NCBI RefSeq assembly: GCF_001544375.1
Contig: NZ_BCQJ01000005.1
Coordinates: 62,001-126,000 of the forward strand
Source of the DNA: Enterococcus canis NBRC 100695
GTDB taxonomy: Bacteria > Bacillota > Bacilli > Lactobacillales > Enterococcaceae
DNA length: 64,000 nucleotides
Reading direction: 5' to 3'
The number at the start of each line of letters is the position of its first letter. The first letter of the stretch is position 1. A model generated the notes under the pieces. The model was not told the DNA's origin, ran no database searches, and worked only from the letters and a program-made list of their open reading frames with translations. A program made the translations under genes and the position numbers. Positions 53,013-63,605 of this stretch are shown in pieces.

Positions 53013-55568
53013 ATGCCTCAAAAAACGAAACAAACACCTATGATGGAACAATATTTGGCCATCAAAGCGCAATATCCTGATGCTTTTTTGTTTTACCGCT
53101 TAGGAGATTTTTATGAAATGTTTTACGATGATGCCATCAAGGCGTCGCAATTATTAGAATTGACCCTAACAAGCCGCAATCGCAATGCTGATGACCCGAT
53201 TCCGATGTGCGGGATACCTTATCATGCGGCGCAGGGCTATATTGATACCTTAGTCGAACAAGGTTACAAAGTGGCCATCTGCGAACAGGTGGAGGATCCT
53301 AGAACTACTAAAGGCATGGTGAAACGCGAAGTCGTCCAATTGGTGACACCGGGAACGGTGATGGATGCCAAAGGCTTGGCTGCTAAAGATAATAATTATT
53401 TGACGGCCTTGGTTTGCGCAAAGGATCACTTTGGTTTTGCCTATGCTGATTTAACCACGGGTGAGCTGAAAACAACGGTTTTAACTGATCAAGACGCTGT
53501 TGTGAACGAAGCCGCAGCTTTAAAAACAAAAGAGCTGGTGACAAATGGAGAGCTGCCTGCGGAATTGGCGGAAGAATTGACGGAACGTCTAGGTATTTTG
53601 TTGTCTCAACAAACAGATCTTTTGGAAAATGCTGAATTTGCCTTTTTAACACAACAGGTGACGAGCGACATAGAAAAACAAGCTGTGGTGCAGTTGCTGA
53701 GCTATCTTTCAGTGACCCAAAAACGTAGCTTAGGCCATATTCAACAGGCGGAAAGCTATCAAGTGGACCATTTCTTGAAGCTGGATCACTTTTCTAAATT
53801 CAATTTGGAACTAACCCAGGCGATCCGAACAGGTAAAAAACAAGGAACGCTTTTGTGGCTATTAGACGAAACAAAGACCGCGATGGGTGGCCGTTTGCTG
53901 AAGCAGTGGCTGGATCGTCCCTTGATTCAAGAAAAGCAGATTTTGAAACGGCAAAAGATGGTAGCTAGTTTATTAGCCGCCTATTTTGAGCGGGCTGATC
54001 TGCAAGAGATGTTGACGAAAGTCTACGATTTAGAGCGGCTAGTCGGTCGAGTAGCTTTTGGCTCCGTCAATGGTCGCGACCTATTGCAGCTGCAAAGTTC
54101 GCTGGCGCAAGTGCCGGCTATTAAACAATTGCTGGCGGGAATTGATCAAGGAGAATGGCAAGAACTTTTGCTAGCTTTAGAGCCACTGCCAGCAGTCACG
54201 GAATTGATTGACCGTGCGATTACGGTAGATGCGCCACTTTCAGTTACGGAAGGCAATATCATTAAAGACGGCTATCATCCACAATTAGATCAGTACCGCG
54301 AAGCCATGCGTAATGGGAAGCAATGGCTAGCAGAATTAGAAGCGAAAGAACGTCAAGAAACAGGAATTAAAAACATTAAAATCGGCTTTAACCGGGTTTT
54401 TGGTTACTATTTAGAAATTACCAAATCCAACTTGGCTAATTTACCGGAAGGCCGTTATGAACGGAAACAAACCTTGGCCAATGCGGAACGCTTTGTAACG
54501 CCCGAGCTGAAGGAAACGGAACGGTTGATTTTAGAGGCAGAAGAAAAATCGGTGGACTTAGAATATCAGCTTTTTGTTGAGGTACGAGAAGAAATTAAAC
54601 AGCATACGGAAGCCTTACAGCGGTTAGCGAAAGCCATCAGTGCTGTCGATGTCTTGCAAAGTTTTGCGGTAGTCAGTGAACGTTATCAATATGTTCAGCC
54701 TAAACTGCATAGTAATGGCAAGGTGCTAGCCATTATAGATGGTCGGCATCCTGTGGTGGAAAAAGTTCTGGGACATCAGGAATATGTTCCTAATAGCATC
54801 AAGATGGCTGCTGATACTGAGATTTTGCTGATTACCGGACCGAATATGTCTGGTAAAAGTACCTATATGCGTCAGTTGGCCTTAACCGTTATTATGGCGC
54901 AGATTGGATGTTTCGTGCCGGCAGTCTCTGCTGAGATGCCGATTTTTGATCAAATCTTTACGCGTATTGGGGCTTCTGATGACCTGATTGCTGGTCAAAG
55001 TACCTTTATGGTAGAAATGATGGAGGCCAATCAAGCCTTGCGCCACGCCACCCCCCGCAGTTTGATTTTATTTGACGAGTTAGGACGGGGTACAGCCACT
55101 TATGACGGGATGGCATTGGCACAAGCCATCATTGAGTACATCCATAAAGAAGTGAAAGCCAAAACGCTATTTTCCACACACTATCATGAACTGACGGTTT
55201 TGGATGAGACGCTGTCGGGACTTCGCAATATTCATGTGGGGGCTGTGGAAAAAGATGGCGAGGTGGTCTTTCTCCATAAAATCATGGAAGGACCGGCTGA
55301 TAAGAGCTATGGAATCCATGTGGCTAAAATCGCCGGGTTGCCCGCGCCCTTATTAGCTCGCGCGGCTACGATTCTGGCGAAATTAGAAGCAACTCCACAA
55401 GCACTGGTTGCTGAAACACCTGAGGAGGACAATCAACAATTGTCGCTTTTTGAAGAAGTTTCCACTAGTGAACTGGGCGCGCTGGATCAGTTGAAGAAAT
55501 TGAATTTACTGGAAATGACGCCAATGGAGGCGCTGAATACTTTATACGAACTACAAAAACGGATATAA
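53013..55568 (+). CDS. mutS: DNA mismatch repair protein MutS
   Basis: 851 residues. [13 protein letters not shown] near 29-41 has the mismatch-contacting Phe-x-Glu, GPNMSGKST near 609-617 is Walker A, and [16 protein letters not shown] near 688-703 is the Walker B/signature region. STHYHELT follows. Recognises mismatches as a dimer. GGAAGGGGAG precedes the ATG. Second-to-next to ricA and coupled with mutL downstream (12 bp). Confidence 0.98.
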   Translation: MPQKTKQTPMMEQYLAIKAQYPDAFLFYRLGDFYEMFYDDAIKASQLLELTLTSRNRNADDPIPMCGIPYHAAQGYIDTLVEQGYKVAICEQVEDPRTTKGMVKREVVQLVTPGTVMDAKGLAAKDNNYLTALVCAKDHFGFAYADLTTGELKTTVLTDQDAVVNEAAALKTKELVTNGELPAELAEELTERLGILLSQQTDLLENAEFAFLTQQVTSDIEKQAVVQLLSYLSVTQKRSLGHIQQAESYQVDHFLKLDHFSKFNLELTQAIRTGKKQGTLLWLLDETKTAMGGRLLKQWLDRPLIQEKQILKRQKMVASLLAAYFERADLQEMLTKVYDLERLVGRVAFGSVNGRDLLQLQSSLAQVPAIKQLLAGIDQGEWQELLLALEPLPAVTELIDRAITVDAPLSVTEGNIIKDGYHPQLDQYREAMRNGKQWLAELEAKERQETGIKNIKIGFNRVFGYYLEITKSNLANLPEGRYERKQTLANAERFVTPELKETERLILEAEEKSVDLEYQLFVEVREEIKQHTEALQRLAKAISAVDVLQSFAVVSERYQYVQPKLHSNGKVLAIIDGRHPVVEKVLGHQEYVPNSIKMAADTEILLITGPNMSGKSTYMRQLALTVIMAQIGCFVPAVSAEMPIFDQIFTRIGASDDLIAGQSTFMVEMMEANQALRHATPRSLILFDELGRGTATYDGMALAQAIIEYIHKEVKAKTLFSTHYHELTVLDETLSGLRNIHVGAVEKDGEVVFLHKIMEGPADKSYGIHVAKIAGLPAPLLARAATILAKLEATPQALVAETPEEDNQQLSLFEEVSTSELGALDQLKKLNLLEMTPMEALNTLYELQKRI

Positions 55569-55580
55569 GAAGGTGAAAGT

Positions 55581-57566
55581 ATGGCAAAGATCCAAGAACT
55601 ATCAGAACGTTTAGCCAATCAGATTGCCGCCGGTGAAGTTGTGGAACGACCGGCTTCTGTTGTGAAGGAATTGGTGGAAAATGCCATCGACGCCGGCAGT
55701 ACGCAAATCGATATTCTGTTAGAAGAAGCGGGACTGCGCAAGATACAAGTGACGGATAATGGCGAGGGTATTTTAACGGAAGATGTGGAGAATGCCTTTA
55801 AGCGCCACGCAACTAGTAAAATTCACACGCGAGATGACCTATTTCGCATCCGGACCTTAGGCTTTCGTGGTGAGGCATTACCTAGTATCGCTTCTGTTTC
55901 AGAAGTGACGCTGGAAACGGCGGCTGAAAGTGAGGCGAGTGGAGCTAGGCTGGTGTTGCGTGGAGGCGAAGTGTTGGAACGAGTACCGGGTGCCTTGCGT
56001 AAGGGGACAAAGATCACCGTAGCCAATCTGTTTTTCAACACGCCCGCTCGACTGAAATATGTCAAAACTATTCAGACGGAGCTGGCCAATGTTGGGGATA
56101 TCGTTAATCGTTTGGCTTTAAGTCATCCGGATATTGCCTTTAGACTAGTCCATGAAGGCCATCAAATGGTAGCCACAACCGGCAGTGGGGATCTTAAGCA
56201 GGCTATTGCGGGGATTTATGGCTTACCTACGGCTAAAAAAATGCTGCCGCTGGCTGCCGAAGATCTTGATTTCCAAGTCAGTGGTTATATTTCATTGCCA
56301 GAGGTCACTCGTGCTGGACGGAACTATCTATCCACCATCGTCAATGGCCGTTATATCAAAAATTTTGCCTTGAATAAGGCGATTGTCAACGGTTATGGCT
56401 CCAAATTGATGGTGGGCCGTTTTCCGATTGCGGTGATTGAAATCAAAATGGATCCGCTGTTGGTGGATGTCAATGTTCATCCAACCAAGCAAGAAGTGCG
56501 GCTCAGCAAGGAAAAGGAATTGATGAGCTTGATTGAAACAGCCATCAGCGAAGCCTTGCGTTCGGAAGAATTGATTCCTAGTGCGCTGGACAATTTGGGC
56601 TTTAAGAAAAAAGTGCCGCCAACGAAAGTTCAGCAAGAAGAGCTGCCACTAGAAACCTCTTCTGGGTTACACTATACGCCAAATCGAGGGTTCTTTGTGG
56701 CAGAGTCAGAGACTAAATCAGCAGCTAGCGAGCCGCCCAAATCGTTTTCTGAACCGCCAGTGTTTCATGATGAGCCAACGCCGTTAGTATCACCTGATTT
56801 TTCTAGCGAGTTTCTACAGCCTGCTGAGTCACTAGCCAGTGATCAGCAAGCCACGACTGATGAATCAGCAGTTTGGGAAGAGCTGGCTGAGCATCCTGAA
56901 TTTGATTTAAATGATCCGGCTTGTGAGCGAGCTTTGGAAAAAGCCACCGAGGTTTTGGAGCATGAAGAAAAACGCCATTTTCCAGAGTTGGAGTATTTCG
57001 GTCAAATGCACGGGACCTACTTATTTGCACAAAGTAAAACAGGACTCTATGTAATCGATCAGCATGCGGCCCAAGAACGCATTAAATATGAATTTTACCG
57101 GGAACAAATTGGCAAAGTCAGCGATGATTTACAGGAACTGCTGATACCACTGATTTTTGATTATCCGGCTAGTGAGGCAGTAAAAATTCGGGAACAACGC
57201 GACTTGCTGACAGAAGTGGGCATCCATTTGGAAGACTTTGGTCAAAATAGTTTTGTCGTACGTATGCACCCTACTTGGTATCCTAAAGGAGAAGAGGAAG
57301 CGGTCATTCGGGAAATGATTGATACTTTACTTTTGACAGGAACGATCAGCGTGAAAAAATTCCGTGAAGCAACGGCTATTATGATGAGCTGTAAACGGTC
57401 CATCAAAGCCAATCATCATTTAGATGCCCTGCAAGCGCGGGCGTTATTAGCTGAACTTTCCAAGTGTGACAATCCTTTTAATTGTCCCCATGGTCGACCA
57501 GTGTTAGTCCATTTTAGCAATCAAGATATGGAAAAAATGTTTAAACGGATCCAAGATCCACATTAA
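55581..57566 (+). CDS. mutL: DNA mismatch repair protein MutL
   Basis: 661 residues. N-terminal GHKL ATPase: [20 protein letters not shown] near 12-31, NAIDAG near 35 and RGFRGEAL-like [13 protein letters not shown] near 94-106. A disordered Ser/Pro/Glu linker (about 345-455) precedes the dimerisation/endonuclease domain, with [12 protein letters not shown] near 493-504 (the DQHA(X)2E(X)4E motif), SCKRSIKAN and CPHGRP. It is therefore a nicking MutL as in species without MutH. Confidence 0.97.
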   Translation: MAKIQELSERLANQIAAGEVVERPASVVKELVENAIDAGSTQIDILLEEAGLRKIQVTDNGEGILTEDVENAFKRHATSKIHTRDDLFRIRTLGFRGEALPSIASVSEVTLETAAESEASGARLVLRGGEVLERVPGALRKGTKITVANLFFNTPARLKYVKTIQTELANVGDIVNRLALSHPDIAFRLVHEGHQMVATTGSGDLKQAIAGIYGLPTAKKMLPLAAEDLDFQVSGYISLPEVTRAGRNYLSTIVNGRYIKNFALNKAIVNGYGSKLMVGRFPIAVIEIKMDPLLVDVNVHPTKQEVRLSKEKELMSLIETAISEALRSEELIPSALDNLGFKKKVPPTKVQQEELPLETSSGLHYTPNRGFFVAESETKSAASEPPKSFSEPPVFHDEPTPLVSPDFSSEFLQPAESLASDQQATTDESAVWEELAEHPEFDLNDPACERALEKATEVLEHEEKRHFPELEYFGQMHGTYLFAQSKTGLYVIDQHAAQERIKYEFYREQIGKVSDDLQELLIPLIFDYPASEAVKIREQRDLLTEVGIHLEDFGQNSFVVRMHPTWYPKGEEEAVIREMIDTLLLTGTISVKKFREATAIMMSCKRSIKANHHLDALQARALLAELSKCDNPFNCPHGRPVLVHFSNQDMEKMFKRIQDPH

Positions 57567-57578
57567 AGGAGGCGCTCC

Positions 57579-58142
57579 ATGGAGACCATTTTAGCATCGC
57601 AATCGCCCCGCAGACAGGAACTATTGCGGCGCATCGTCCCAGAATTTACCATTATGCCGGCTAGTATCGACGAGACCATCCAACCAGACTATCAACCCAA
57701 AGAATATGTCTATGCTATGGCGGAAGGCAAGGCCGAGGTGATTGCTAAAACGCATCCTTTTGCCCGTGTAATCGGCTGTGATACCATCGTGGTTCAAGAT
57801 CAACAGATTCTAGGGAAGCCGGCTAATCGCATGGAGGCTTTCAAAATGCTGAAATCACTTAGCGGAACGACACATCAAGTGTTCACCAGCGTTGTGGTCA
57901 AGCAAGCAGGCAAAACGGCAGCCTTGACCAGTCAGGCGGAAGTTACTTTTTATCCATTGACAGATGCTGAGATTGCGGCTTATCTAGATACTGGCGAGTA
58001 CACCGATAAAGCCGGGGCTTACGGAATTCAAGGTGAAGGAGCTTTACTGGTAAAAGCAATCAAAGGTGATTTTTATACTATTGTGGGCTTCCCTTTGGCG
58101 GCGACCTACCGGCTGCTGCGCGATTTTGAACAAATTGGCTAG
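57579..58142 (+). CDS. maf: Maf-like nucleoside triphosphate pyrophosphatase
   Basis: 187 residues. [11 protein letters not shown] near 6-16, GCDTIV near 66-71 and [18 protein letters not shown] (split) near 146-163 are Maf signatures. Maf proteins hydrolyse dTTP/UTP or modified NTPs as housecleaning enzymes. AAGGAGG precedes the ATG, 12 bp after mutL, so it belongs to the mutSL unit. Confidence 0.95.
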   Translation: METILASQSPRRQELLRRIVPEFTIMPASIDETIQPDYQPKEYVYAMAEGKAEVIAKTHPFARVIGCDTIVVQDQQILGKPANRMEAFKMLKSLSGTTHQVFTSVVVKQAGKTAALTSQAEVTFYPLTDAEIAAYLDTGEYTDKAGAYGIQGEGALLVKAIKGDFYTIVGFPLAATYRLLRDFEQIG

Positions 58143-58169
58143 CTGTGAAGAAAGAAACAAGCATGTTTT

Positions 58170-58198
58170 TTGGAGATTTCTCTAATTCTTTTTATAAT
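58170..58198 (+). promoter_or_regulatory. msrB promoter
   Basis: TTGGAG (58170-58175), 17 bp, TATAAT (58193-58198). Confidence 0.65.
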
Positions 58199-58221
58199 AA
58201 AAGAAAAAGGAAGTGATCCCA

Positions 58222-58671
58222 ATGACGAAACAAGAAGAGTTGAAACGCCGTTTGTCACCGATGGAGTACGCGGTCACCCAAGAGAATGCGACAGAGCGAC
58301 CTTTTACCGGTATGTATGACAAATTTGACGAACCCGGCATTTATGTCGATATCGTCAGTGGGGAGCCGCTTTTTTCCTCTTTAGATAAATATGATGCCGG
58401 TTGTGGCTGGCCATCATTTACGAAACCGATCGCCCGGCAAGTCGTACAGGAAAAAGCTGACTTTACCCATAACATGCATCGTGTTGAGATTCGTAGTAAA
58501 AAGGCGGATTCTCACTTAGGCCATGTTTTTTCTGATGGACCTCAGGAAGAAGGCGGCTTGCGCTACTGTATCAATTCAGCAGCGCTACGTTTCATTCCAC
58601 AAACGGAATTGGTAAGAGAAGGCTACGGGGAATATATGCGTCTATTCGATAATGACCGGTCTTCTATGTAA
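58222..58671 (+). CDS. msrB: Peptide-methionine (R)-S-oxide reductase MsrB
   Basis: 149 residues. Repairs methionine-R-sulfoxide. DAGCGWPSF near 58-66, [20 protein letters not shown] (starting with N-M-H) near 90-109 and [11 protein letters not shown] near 118-128 are conserved; the last holds the catalytic Cys. The CxxC zinc pairs of some MsrB are absent. AAAAGGAAGTG precedes ATG 58222; GTG 58213 is less likely. Own promoter and terminator. Confidence 0.96.
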   Translation: MTKQEELKRRLSPMEYAVTQENATERPFTGMYDKFDEPGIYVDIVSGEPLFSSLDKYDAGCGWPSFTKPIARQVVQEKADFTHNMHRVEIRSKKADSHLGHVFSDGPQEEGGLRYCINSAALRFIPQTELVREGYGEYMRLFDNDRSSM

Positions 58672-58678
58672 GAGAGTC

Positions 58679-58709
58679 AAAACAGAGTGTCTACGGGCAC
58701 TCTGTTTTT
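58679..58709 (+). terminator. terminator of msrB
   Basis: AAAACAGAGTG and CACTCTGTTTT with an 8-base loop, then TTG. Confidence 0.88.
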
Positions 58710-58777
58710 GTTTGTACTGGGAGGTAAAAATTGTGGTACAATCAAGGGAACGTATGTACTATTAGAAGGGTGACGCA

Positions 58778-59350
58778 ATGTTTGAATATATGAAGGGGCT
58801 TGTGACCAGTATCACGCCCGCGTATGTAGTATTAGAAGTAGGCGGAATTGGCTATCAATTAGCTTGTGGCAACCCCTATGCCTATCAAGAAGGACAAATA
58901 GCTACGATTTATGTCCATCAAGTCGTGCGGGAGGATGCCCATACGCTTTATGGTTTCCGTGATTTAGAGGAAAAACAACTTTTTCTGCAGCTCATCAGTG
59001 TTTCGGGCATCGGACCTAAAAGTGGCTTAGCAATTATGGCTTCCAGTGATCACAGTGGCTTGGTTCATGCTATTGAGGCTAGTGATGTGACCTATCTAAC
59101 CCGCTTTCCAGGTGTGGGCAAAAAGACGGCGCAACAAATGATTTTAGATTTACAAGGCAAGCTTTCCACTGAAGCAGTACCGCAAGCGCCAGCTGCCGAT
59201 CAAGCTTTAGATGAAGCGTTGGCGGCACTAACAGCATTGGGTTATAGCGAACGAGAGGTCAAACGTATCGAAAAACAATTGGCACAAGAGCCAGCCCAGG
59301 CAACGGATGATTATCTACGACTTGGGCTCAAATTACTCATGAAGAAATAA
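58778..59350 (+). CDS. ruvA: Holliday junction branch migration protein RuvA
   Basis: 190 residues. OB domain [23 protein letters not shown] (split) at 1-60, helix-hairpin-helix pair [16 protein letters not shown] near 71-86 and [19 protein letters not shown] near 108-126, and a C-terminal RuvB-contact domain (about 145-190). GAAGGGTG precedes the ATG. An extended -10 (TGGTACAAT) lies near 58733. Coupled with ruvB, 10 bp on. Confidence 0.96.
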   Translation: MFEYMKGLVTSITPAYVVLEVGGIGYQLACGNPYAYQEGQIATIYVHQVVREDAHTLYGFRDLEEKQLFLQLISVSGIGPKSGLAIMASSDHSGLVHAIEASDVTYLTRFPGVGKKTAQQMILDLQGKLSTEAVPQAPAADQALDEALAALTALGYSEREVKRIEKQLAQEPAQATDDYLRLGLKLLMKK

Positions 59351-59360
59351 GGAGGTCGCT

Positions 59361-60365
59361 ATGGAAGAACGTTTACTCTCAGCAGCAGAGGATCAGCAAG
59401 ATAGCGCCATTGAACAATCTTTGCGGCCACGGACCTTGCAACAATATATTGGCCAACGCAAAGTTAAAGAAGAATTAGCGATTTATATCACAGCTGCTAA
59501 AAACCGTCAGGAATCACTGGATCATGTGCTACTTTACGGGCCGCCTGGTTTAGGGAAAACGACGATGGCGATGGTGATTGCCAACGAAATGGGCGTTAAT
59601 ATTCGCACGACTAGTGGACCAGCAATTGAACGTCCCGGTGACTTAGTCGCGATTTTGAATGAGCTGGAGCCGGGGGATGTTTTATTTATTGATGAAATTC
59701 ACCGGCTACCGCGGATCGCAGAGGAAATGTTGTATTCGGCAATGGAGGATTTTTACGTAGACATCATGGTAGGGCAAGGAACAACGGCCCATCCAGTCCA
59801 TTTTCCGTTACCGCCTTTTACTTTAGTCGGGGCCACCACTCGTGCTGGCATGCTATCAGCACCGCTCAGAGACCGTTTTGGCATCGTGGCGCATATGGAA
59901 TATTATGAAGATGCGGATCTACAGGAAATTGTCTTACGTTCTGCCGATATTTTTCAAACAGATATCGTGACAGAAGGAGCTTTTGAAATTGCTCGCCGTT
60001 CTCGGGGCACTCCGCGGATTGCCAATCGTTTATTAAAAAGAGTGCGCGATTTTGCCCAAGTGGAAGCAGATGGCGTGATCAATCGGCAAGTGGCAGACCA
60101 CGCCTTGCGTCTGTTACAGGTGGATCACGAAGGCTTAGATTATGTGGACCAGAAATTGCTAAAAACCATGATTGAATTATATGGCGGCGGACCGGTAGGC
60201 TTAAGTACGCTTTCCGTGAACATCGGAGAAGAACGAGAAACGGTTGAGGATATGTATGAGCCTTACTTGATTCAAAAAGGCTTTATTAAACGCACCCCCC
60301 GGGGACGTATCGCGACCCCTAGGGCGTATGAGCACTTCGGTTATCCAACGGGAGGTGCTGTATGA
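59361..60365 (+). CDS. ruvB: Holliday junction helicase RuvB
   Basis: 334 residues. AAA+ motor: Walker [10 protein letters not shown] near 60-68, Walker B FIDEIHRL near 111-118, sensor 1 GATTRAGML near 157-165 and arginine finger region APLRDRFG near 168-175; C-terminal winged helix [20 protein letters not shown] (split). AAGGAGG precedes the ATG. No ruvC is nearby, normal for Firmicutes, which use RecU. Its 3' end overlaps the TetR gene (ATGA). Confidence 0.98.
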   Translation: MEERLLSAAEDQQDSAIEQSLRPRTLQQYIGQRKVKEELAIYITAAKNRQESLDHVLLYGPPGLGKTTMAMVIANEMGVNIRTTSGPAIERPGDLVAILNELEPGDVLFIDEIHRLPRIAEEMLYSAMEDFYVDIMVGQGTTAHPVHFPLPPFTLVGATTRAGMLSAPLRDRFGIVAHMEYYEDADLQEIVLRSADIFQTDIVTEGAFEIARRSRGTPRIANRLLKRVRDFAQVEADGVINRQVADHALRLLQVDHEGLDYVDQKLLKTMIELYGGGPVGLSTLSVNIGEERETVEDMYEPYLIQKGFIKRTPRGRIATPRAYEHFGYPTGGAV

Positions 60366-60931
60366 GCGAGGCCCAATTGACTAAAAAAGCCTTAGCTGAG
60401 GCCTTAATGGCGTTATGCCGGGAAAAACCTTATGAAAAAATCAGTGTCCAGGAGCTGACAAAGCACGCGCAATTAAATCGGCAGACCTTTTATTATCATT
60501 TTCCAGACAAGCAAGCATTGCTCCAATGGACCTATGAAAATCAAGCGTTGCATTTTCTAGCAGACGAGGTAACGACTATCGACAACTGGGAAGAGCAGGC
60601 TCTGAAAATGCTGAAGGCTATTACGGCGGAAGAAGCTTTTTACACCAGCTCCGTCAAAGCCGATCAGCAAGTTCTAGCAACGACCTTTTCCGAAATGATT
60701 CAAGGGCTATTTATTCGCTTATTTGAGCAGATGGATATCGAAAAGCAGTTGTTGGCAGAAGACAAAGAGTTTTATGCACGTTTCTTTTCCTATGGCTGCA
60801 GTGGTGTTTTATTGAATTGGATTGTGAAAGGCTATCAAGAACCACCGTTGATTATTGCCACACAATTGTTCCGGTTAGCCAAAGATATCGAATTTTTTGC
60901 TTATCGTCTTTATACGGAGCAAGAAGAATAA
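60362..60931 (+). CDS. TetR-family transcriptional regulator
   Basis: 189 residues. HTH near 25-50: [24 protein letters not shown] (split), the classical TetR recognition helix. It resembles DhaS/YxaF-type TetR_C members with a helical ligand-binding half ending VKGYQEPP and [11 protein letters not shown]. Its ATG lies within the last codons of ruvB, so it is translated from the ruvAB transcript. Ligand and targets unknown. Confidence 0.9.
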   Translation: MSEAQLTKKALAEALMALCREKPYEKISVQELTKHAQLNRQTFYYHFPDKQALLQWTYENQALHFLADEVTTIDNWEEQALKMLKAITAEEAFYTSSVKADQQVLATTFSEMIQGLFIRLFEQMDIEKQLLAEDKEFYARFFSYGCSGVLLNWIVKGYQEPPLIIATQLFRLAKDIEFFAYRLYTEQEE

Positions 60932-60950
60932 CTTGCTGGCTTAAACAGTT

Positions 60951-60995
60951 AAAAAGTGCGTAACCTCAAATATTGACGGTTACGCACTTTTTTTG
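60951..60995. terminator. bidirectional terminator after the TetR gene
   Basis: AAAAAGTGCGTAACC and GGTTACGCACTTTTT with a 13-base loop, A- and T-runs at the ends. It serves ruvAB-tetR and the converging dehydrogenase gene. Confidence 0.92.
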
Positions 60996-61045
60996 TCTCA
61001 CTAGACTGACGTCTATTATTGAAAACAAGCTGTTATCGTTTTATA

Positions 61046-62008
61046 TTAGGCATTTACAATATACTGTGGTTTTTGTCCTTTTAAGACAGCTAGCGCATTT
61101 TCTGCGACAATCACAGCCATTGCGTCCCGGGCTTCAACGGTGGCGTTGCCGATATGCGGAGTCAAAATAACTTGTGACATGTCTTTCAACGTATCGCTGA
61201 CCTTTGGCTCAAATTCATAGACGTCTAAAGCCGCGCCGGCAATCTTTTGCTGTTGTAAGGCTTTGATCAAGACTTCTTCAGAAACAATAGGCCCTCTAGA
61301 AGCATTGATTAGAAAAGCAGAGGGTTTCATATGACTAAAGGCAACTTCATCGATTAAATGGTAAGTACCGCTAGTCAAGGGCGTATGGATACTTACTACG
61401 TCAGCTTGTGCTAACACTTTTTCGATGGGCAGATACTCAGCCTTCAGTGCTTGTTCCACATCACTAGCTAAACGATGTCGTTGACTATAAACGATTTTCA
61501 TACCAAAGGCACGCAAACGTTGTGCCACACCTTGACCAATTTGGCCCATCCCAATGATGCCTAGGGTTTTGCCTTTTAGCTCGTGTCCTAAAAAGAAGAG
61601 CGGTGCCCAGCCGGAAAAGCCGGTTGTCCGCATTAAATGATCACCTTCTACAATTCGCCGGCTAAGAGCGATGATCAAACCAGCCGTGAGTTCTGCGGTA
61701 GCATCAGTTGAAACAAAAGGGGTATTTGTGACCATAATGCCTTTTTCTTTGGCGTAATCCACCGCAATATTATTGAAGCCAGCCCCAAAATTGGCAATCA
61801 GCTTCAAATTAGGCGCATGATCGATGATTGAAGCATCGACAATCGTGGAAAGTGATGTAATCAAAACTTCGGCTTGACTGGCAGCTTGCCGCAAGGTGTC
61901 TTTGTCAACGACCCCTGCCCCATCGTACAAGTCAAACGGCAACCGGCTTTGCTTTAGTAGTTGGATTCCTTTTTCAGGAATCTTTGCTGATAAATAGATT
62001 TGTGCCAT
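61046..62008 (-). CDS. D-isomer-specific 2-hydroxyacid dehydrogenase
   Basis: 320 residues. Rossmann motif GIIGMGQIGQGVA near 150-162, substrate region NFGAGFNNIAVD near 73-84, catalytic Arg in NASRGPIV near 234-241, Glu in YEFEP near 262-266 and His in TPHIGNAT near 278-285. The D of the usual VD(E/T) after RGPIV is Ser here. The family includes glyoxylate, hydroxypyruvate and D-lactate dehydrogenases; the substrate is not assignable. GGAGAGGAGG precedes the ATG. Confidence 0.92.
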   Translation of the reverse strand: MAQIYLSAKIPEKGIQLLKQSRLPFDLYDGAGVVDKDTLRQAASQAEVLITSLSTIVDASIIDHAPNLKLIANFGAGFNNIAVDYAKEKGIMVTNTPFVSTDATAELTAGLIIALSRRIVEGDHLMRTTGFSGWAPLFFLGHELKGKTLGIIGMGQIGQGVAQRLRAFGMKIVYSQRHRLASDVEQALKAEYLPIEKVLAQADVVSIHTPLTSGTYHLIDEVAFSHMKPSAFLINASRGPIVSEEVLIKALQQQKIAGAALDVYEFEPKVSDTLKDMSQVILTPHIGNATVEARDAMAVIVAENALAVLKGQKPQYIVNA

Positions 62009-62062
62009 AAAGTTCCCTCCTCTCCTCTATTGTAAGGCGCTAGCGTCAATAAGTCGAAAACT

Positions 62063-62090
62063 TTGAATCCAGATGGACGTCAAGTATACT
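62063..62090 (+). promoter_or_regulatory. promoter of the phosphatase gene
   Basis: TTGAAT (62063-62068), 16 bp, TATACT (62085-62090), 19 bp before the ATG. Confidence 0.7.
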
Positions 62091-62109
62091 AGAATCAAGG
62101 AGGGATTTC

Positions 62110-62565
62110 ATGAAAGTGATTTTTGTATGTTTAGGCAATATTTGTCGTTCTCCGATGGCCGAAGCAGTAATGCGACAAAAAATTCAAGGGGTAAATTTAC
62201 CTGTCACGGTGGCTTCGGCGGCTACTAGTCGCTGGGAGGTTGGCAATCCACCCCATACTGGTACACAAAAGATTTTAGCGAAATATCACGTACCTTTGGC
62301 GCCTACCAAGGCCCGTCAAATTAGTCGGGAAGACTTTGAAACAGCGGATTACATTATTGGAATGGATCGTAGTAATGTCGAAGATTTACTGTCAATTGCG
62401 CCAACTGACACAGCAGCGAAAATCTATGAATTTCTCGCGATTGTCCCTGATGCACCTGAGGGCGTCCCAGACCCGTATTATACAGGTGATTTCGAGGAAA
62501 CCTATCGTTTGGTTTCACTGGGAACCGACTATTGGTTGAAAAAAATTCAAACTGAGCTAACGTAG
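62110..62565 (+). CDS. Low molecular weight protein-tyrosine phosphatase
   Basis: 151 residues. The signature loop VCLGNICRSPMAE near 6-18 (CX5RS) and the acid loop PDPYYTGDFEETY near 120-132 are complete, so it should be active. These enzymes dephosphorylate protein tyrosines or, in some cases, act on capsule-regulation or arsenate; no capsule or ars gene is nearby. AAGGAGG precedes the ATG. Monocistronic. Confidence 0.94.
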   Translation: MKVIFVCLGNICRSPMAEAVMRQKIQGVNLPVTVASAATSRWEVGNPPHTGTQKILAKYHVPLAPTKARQISREDFETADYIIGMDRSNVEDLLSIAPTDTAAKIYEFLAIVPDAPEGVPDPYYTGDFEETYRLVSLGTDYWLKKIQTELT

Positions 62566-62583
62566 AAAACAGTTCTGGTCAAA

Positions 62584-62627
62584 AAACGGCTAACATTCTT
62601 ACTCCTAAGAGGGAATGTTAGCCGTTT
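62584..62627. terminator. terminator between the phosphatase and sortase genes
   Basis: AAACGGCTAACATTC (62584-62598) and its exact complement (62613-62627). The T-run is good on the minus strand (sortase) and poor on the + strand. Confidence 0.9.
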
Positions 62628-62660
62628 ACTATTGCTATTGCAATGAAGGCTGCTGCGGAG

Positions 62661-63374
62661 CTAGCCTAGTGTTTTTGTCTCTAATTGGAAAGCCTTCAGC
62701 ATCTTATCGTCAGCATCCTTAATTGGGGTTTTCTTGCGCAATTCTCCTTGAACGATGATTCGGGTCGCGGCATCCATATCCCCACAGGTTACCAAGGTCA
62801 CGAGCTTTTTATCTGGTACATCGTCAATCAGTTGCACATCTGTGGGCGCCACTCGTTTCTTAAAGGTTACTTCATAGGTAAAGACGCTCTTCATGTCTGT
62901 TAAGTAAATGGTATCGCCTAATTGGGTATTTTCCAAAGGGCTAAATAGTAATTCCGGGTCAATTGTTCGGTGGCTGGCTAGTGCATAGTTGCCTTCACCC
63001 ATCACCTGATCAGCCTTCATAGTCCCAGCTCCAATCAAAAGGACAATATTTGAAAGGCCCTTAAAGATTGGTAGATTGATGGAAACATCCGGTAGTGCAA
63101 TCGCGCCAATTACTGGCAGATCCTTATTGTTCATTTGAGCATTTAGAACGGCTTCCAGACTAGCTGATTCTACGGCATCAAAGTCAAAAGTCGTGTCACG
63201 AGCTAGGTTTTTATCGACTACATCCGACGTGAGGGTTTGTGCAGAATAAGCGTCACCATTCCGTTGAATCAACCAATTTTTGATTTGATTGTTAAAAACT
63301 AAAGCCAGGCCTACAACCAAGAGTAAGATCAAGACGATATTGATGAGCCAATTTCTTTTTCGCTTCTTTTTCAT
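62661..63374 (-). CDS. Class A sortase
   Basis: 237 residues. A cytosolic KKKRKR start and one transmembrane helix (about 10-30) are followed by the sortase barrel. Catalytic His lies in ASHRTID near 134, Cys in TLVTCGD near 196 and Arg in ATRIIVQGEL near 204. Attaches LPXTG proteins to the wall. Class A is suggested by the N-terminal anchor and the TLVTC motif. AAGGAGG precedes the ATG. No LPXTG substrate gene is adjacent, so it is likely the housekeeping enzyme. Confidence 0.93.
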   Translation of the reverse strand: MKKKRKRNWLINIVLILLLVVGLALVFNNQIKNWLIQRNGDAYSAQTLTSDVVDKNLARDTTFDFDAVESASLEAVLNAQMNNKDLPVIGAIALPDVSINLPIFKGLSNIVLLIGAGTMKADQVMGEGNYALASHRTIDPELLFSPLENTQLGDTIYLTDMKSVFTYEVTFKKRVAPTDVQLIDDVPDKKLVTLVTCGDMDAATRIIVQGELRKKTPIKDADDKMLKAFQLETKTLG

Positions 63375-63493
63375 ACACAACCTCCTTTTTCACTAAGTGT
63401 ACCATAATTTTTTAGAAAAGGGGACCTGTTTGTTTATTTAAGGTTCTTTATTTGAAAGATACTCAAAATCCGAAGATTACAAAAAAATAACGA

Positions 63494-63507
63494 ATAAAGC
63501 GCTTACG
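63494..63507. promoter_or_regulatory. possible catabolite-responsive element
   Basis: ATAAAGCGCTTACG matches the cre consensus TGWAARCGYTWNCW at 11 of 14 positions; it lies between the divergent sortase and the last gene. Weak evidence. Confidence 0.3.
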
Positions 63508-63605
63508 ATAGCGATTCTGTAATGGAATTTTAAAAGAAAAGAAACAAGCTTTTTTTTCAGGGATATTGTAAAATGTAGATAGTGAGTCAAAAGGGGGGAG
63601 GACGT